Program-made: the position numbers and the translations under genes
Notes under the pieces: model-generated
Databases searched by the model: none
What the model was told of the DNA's origin: nothing
What the model saw: the letters and a program-made list of their open reading frames with translations, nothing else
In this document: positions 61,640-64,000 of the stretch, one piece after another
Numbering within the stretch: the stretch's first letter is position 1
How the letters are laid out: each line of letters starts with the position of its first letter
From: Kribbella sp. NBC_00382
Lineage (GTDB): Bacteria > Actinomycetota > Actinomycetes > Propionibacteriales > Kribbellaceae
Reading direction: 5' to 3'
Assembly: GCF_036067295.1 (NCBI RefSeq)
Contig: NZ_CP107954.1
Location: forward strand, 3,782,001 to 3,846,000
Length of the DNA stretch: 64,000 nucleotides

Positions 61640-61658
61640 TTAGGTTAGGGGAACCTAA
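61640..61658 (+). promoter_or_regulatory. Iron box (DtxR/IdeR/DmdR type)
   Basis: TTAGGTTAGGGGAACCTAA is 19 bp and matches the consensus TTAGGTTAGGCTAACCTAA at 17 positions. It abuts and slightly overlaps the -10 TAATAT (61656-61661) of the siderophore-binding gene, so iron-bound repressor would block transcription. Confidence 0.85.
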
Positions 61659-61669
61659 TATCGACTGTG

Positions 61670-61679
61670 AGGTTCCCCT
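61670..61679 (+). promoter_or_regulatory. Second partial iron-box half
   Basis: AGGTTCCCCT, touching the ATG at 61680, is a perfect inverted copy of AGGGGAACCT inside the iron box. It may be a second repressor contact or chance symmetry; it contains part of the ribosome site GAGG. Confidence 0.45.
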
Positions 61680-62699
61680 ATGCGTTCCATCCTCCGGCCG
61701 CTCGCGCTGCTGGTCGCTCTGCCGTTGTTCGCACTCACCGCTTGTGGTGGGGGTGAGGACAAGGGGACGACCGATCAGCCGCAAGCGGCCGGTGGTGCGT
61801 TTCCGGTGTCTATCAAGAACAAGTTCGGGACGGCTGAGATCAAGGCGGCGCCTCAGCGTGTAGTCGTGGTCGGGCTGGTGGAGCAGGATGCGTTGCTGGC
61901 GTTGGGGGTGACGCCGGTGGCTACGACCGAGTGGTTCGGGGACAAGCCAGGAGCCTTGTTTCCTTGGGCCCAGGCGAAGCTCGGTGATGGGGCTGTGCCG
62001 CAGGTGTTGAGTGACAAGGACGGGATTCAGTTCGAGAAGGTCGCGGCGTTGCAGCCGGATCTGATCGTCGGGTTGTACTCGGGGATCACCGCGGACGATT
62101 ACAAGAAGCTCAGTGCGCTCGCGCCGACGGTCGCCCAGCTGTCCGGGGCGCCGGACTACGGGGTCGGGTGGCAGGACATCACCAGGACGGTCGGGCAGGC
62201 GGTCGGCAAGGCTACGGAGGCCGACGAGCTGATCAAGGGGGTCGAGGGGCAGTTCGCGAAGGTTCGCGCCGAGCACCCCGAGTTCAAGGGCAAGACCGCG
62301 ATCATGGCTTCGCCGTACGACGGGTACTTCGTCTACGGCAGCCAGGACCCGCGCTCGCGGCTGCTGACCGATCTCGGCTTCACCCTCCCGGCCGATCTCG
62401 ACAAGCTGCTCGGTGGCAAGTTCGGCGCCAACATCAGTACCGAGAAGGCCGCTCTGCTGGACCAGCAGGCGATCGTCTGGTTCCCGTCCAAGGGTGGTAC
62501 CGCCAAACTGCTCGCAGACCCGGTCTACAAGGCCCTCAATGTGGCCAAGCAGGGCCGCGGGGTCTACATCGAAGAGGACTACGGCAACGACCTCTACGGC
62601 GCCACCAGCTTCGTCTCGGTGCTCAGCCTGCCGACCGTACTGGACCAACTGGTGCCCAAGCTCGCCAAGGCGGTCGACGGCGACCCGGCGACCACATAA
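61680..62699 (+). CDS. Iron-siderophore ABC transporter binding lipoprotein (FecB-like)
   Basis: A 339 aa lipoprotein with signal peptide and lipobox (LTAC). Two-lobed helical-backbone binding protein: RVVVVGLVEQDALLALGVTPVATTEW, DLIVGLYSGITADDYKKLSALAPTVA, then the C-terminal lobe FVSVLSLPTVLDQLVP. Iron-box control supports a role in ferric siderophore uptake. No permease or ATPase is adjacent. ATG follows a GAGG site at 61669-61672. Confidence 0.9.
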   Translation: MRSILRPLALLVALPLFALTACGGGEDKGTTDQPQAAGGAFPVSIKNKFGTAEIKAAPQRVVVVGLVEQDALLALGVTPVATTEWFGDKPGALFPWAQAKLGDGAVPQVLSDKDGIQFEKVAALQPDLIVGLYSGITADDYKKLSALAPTVAQLSGAPDYGVGWQDITRTVGQAVGKATEADELIKGVEGQFAKVRAEHPEFKGKTAIMASPYDGYFVYGSQDPRSRLLTDLGFTLPADLDKLLGGKFGANISTEKAALLDQQAIVWFPSKGGTAKLLADPVYKALNVAKQGRGVYIEEDYGNDLYGATSFVSVLSLPTVLDQLVPKLAKAVDGDPATT

Positions 62700-62713
62700 T
62701 TTCGAGGTTATGA

Positions 62714-63835
<1,122 letters not shown>

Positions 63836-64000
63836 ATGGCGACGATCGGTGTGGCGATTCCGATCGCGGAACCGTACGGCACCGAGCTGCAGAAGTACCG
63901 GGCCGAGTTCGGCGATCCGATGGCGGCCTCGATCCCGACCCACGTCACGCTGCTGCCGCCGACGGACGTGCCCGACGAGGATCTGGCCGTGATCGACGAG
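63836..64000 (+). CDS. 2'-5' RNA ligase family protein, N-terminal part (partial)
   Basis: ATG begins directly after the trpS stop (TAG-ATG). Fifty-five codons are present: MATIGVAIPIAEPYG, then the first HxT motif SIPTHVTLLPP. The second HxT motif lies beyond the right edge. This 2H-phosphoesterase family often sits after trpS in actinobacteria. Coexpression with trpS is likely by zero-gap spacing. Confidence 0.75.
   Translation, partial: MATIGVAIPIAEPYGTELQKYRAEFGDPMAASIPTHVTLLPPTDVPDEDLAVIDE

Overview
The window is high-GC DNA (about 70%) from an actinobacterium. The gene set (chitinases, Ngc-type N-acetylglucosamine uptake, actinobacterial DUF6350-purN-purH and folD-DUF3017 pairs, twin-arginine lipoproteins) points to a soil member of Propionibacteriales; Kribbella or a close relative is my best guess from style and content. 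It is an inference, since no marker rRNA is present. I saw no rRNA, tRNA, CRISPR array, phage or intact insertion sequence.

Core backbone: pcrA (3' end), M23 peptidase, B12-binding mutase subunit, sucC-sucD, DUF6350-purN-purH, folD-DUF3017, mdh and trpS form a housekeeping skeleton that is usually compact in actinobacteria. Here it is opened up by blocks of accessory genes.

Region by region. 0-5.4 kb: pcrA end, a CBM2-FnIII-GH18 chitinase, and a coupled pair of a LanC-like protein with a three-Cys (CCG) zinc site and a DUF6886 protein, then an M23 endopeptidase. 5.5-12.5 kb: lipase, B12-binding subunit, an alpha-glucoside/trehalose-type ABC importer without ATPase, a 40-residue highly charged microprotein, and a convergent GH13 glucosidase. 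12.6-22.7 kb: sucCD, two extracytoplasmic proteins, purine genes, a second GH18 chitinase, pirin. 22.8-27 kb: an 88-bp intergenic hairpin, MMPL exporter with a TetR regulator that has twin operators, folD-DUF3017. 27-40 kb: a 1115-residue subtilase, a tandem-domain glycosyltransferase, mdh, GDPD phosphodiesterase, SAM enzyme, MOSC protein, a minimal M1-type metallopeptidase and an MFS exporter. 40-47 kb: lamin-tail protein, three consecutive CAP-domain membrane proteins (one lacking its cavity residues), epimerase and GNAT enzymes. 47-53.5 kb: DeoR regulator facing a galT-galK operon across a long hairpin, a putative 17-codon leader peptide ahead of a CNNM/CorC-type protein, and an ArsR-MFS pair. 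53.5-57 kb: Ser/Thr kinase, hydrolase, YCII protein. 56.2-61.6 kb: GlcNAc kinase-like gene divergent from SIS-ngcEFG. 61.6-64 kb: iron-box-controlled siderophore-binding lipoprotein, trpS and the start of a 2'-5' RNA ligase-like gene.

How they work together: the two secreted chitinases would release chito-oligosaccharides or GlcNAc, NgcEFG would import them, and the kinase and SIS isomerase would process the sugar. The alpha-glucoside importer with GH13, and galKT, extend the sugar catabolism. Neither carbohydrate importer has an ATPase gene here, so a shared MsiK-type ATPase elsewhere is expected.

A recurring architectural signal is a -10-like hexamer 6-8 nt before the start codon, without a Shine-Dalgarno sequence, at about fourteen genes. 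This predicts leaderless transcripts and was used to choose several starts.
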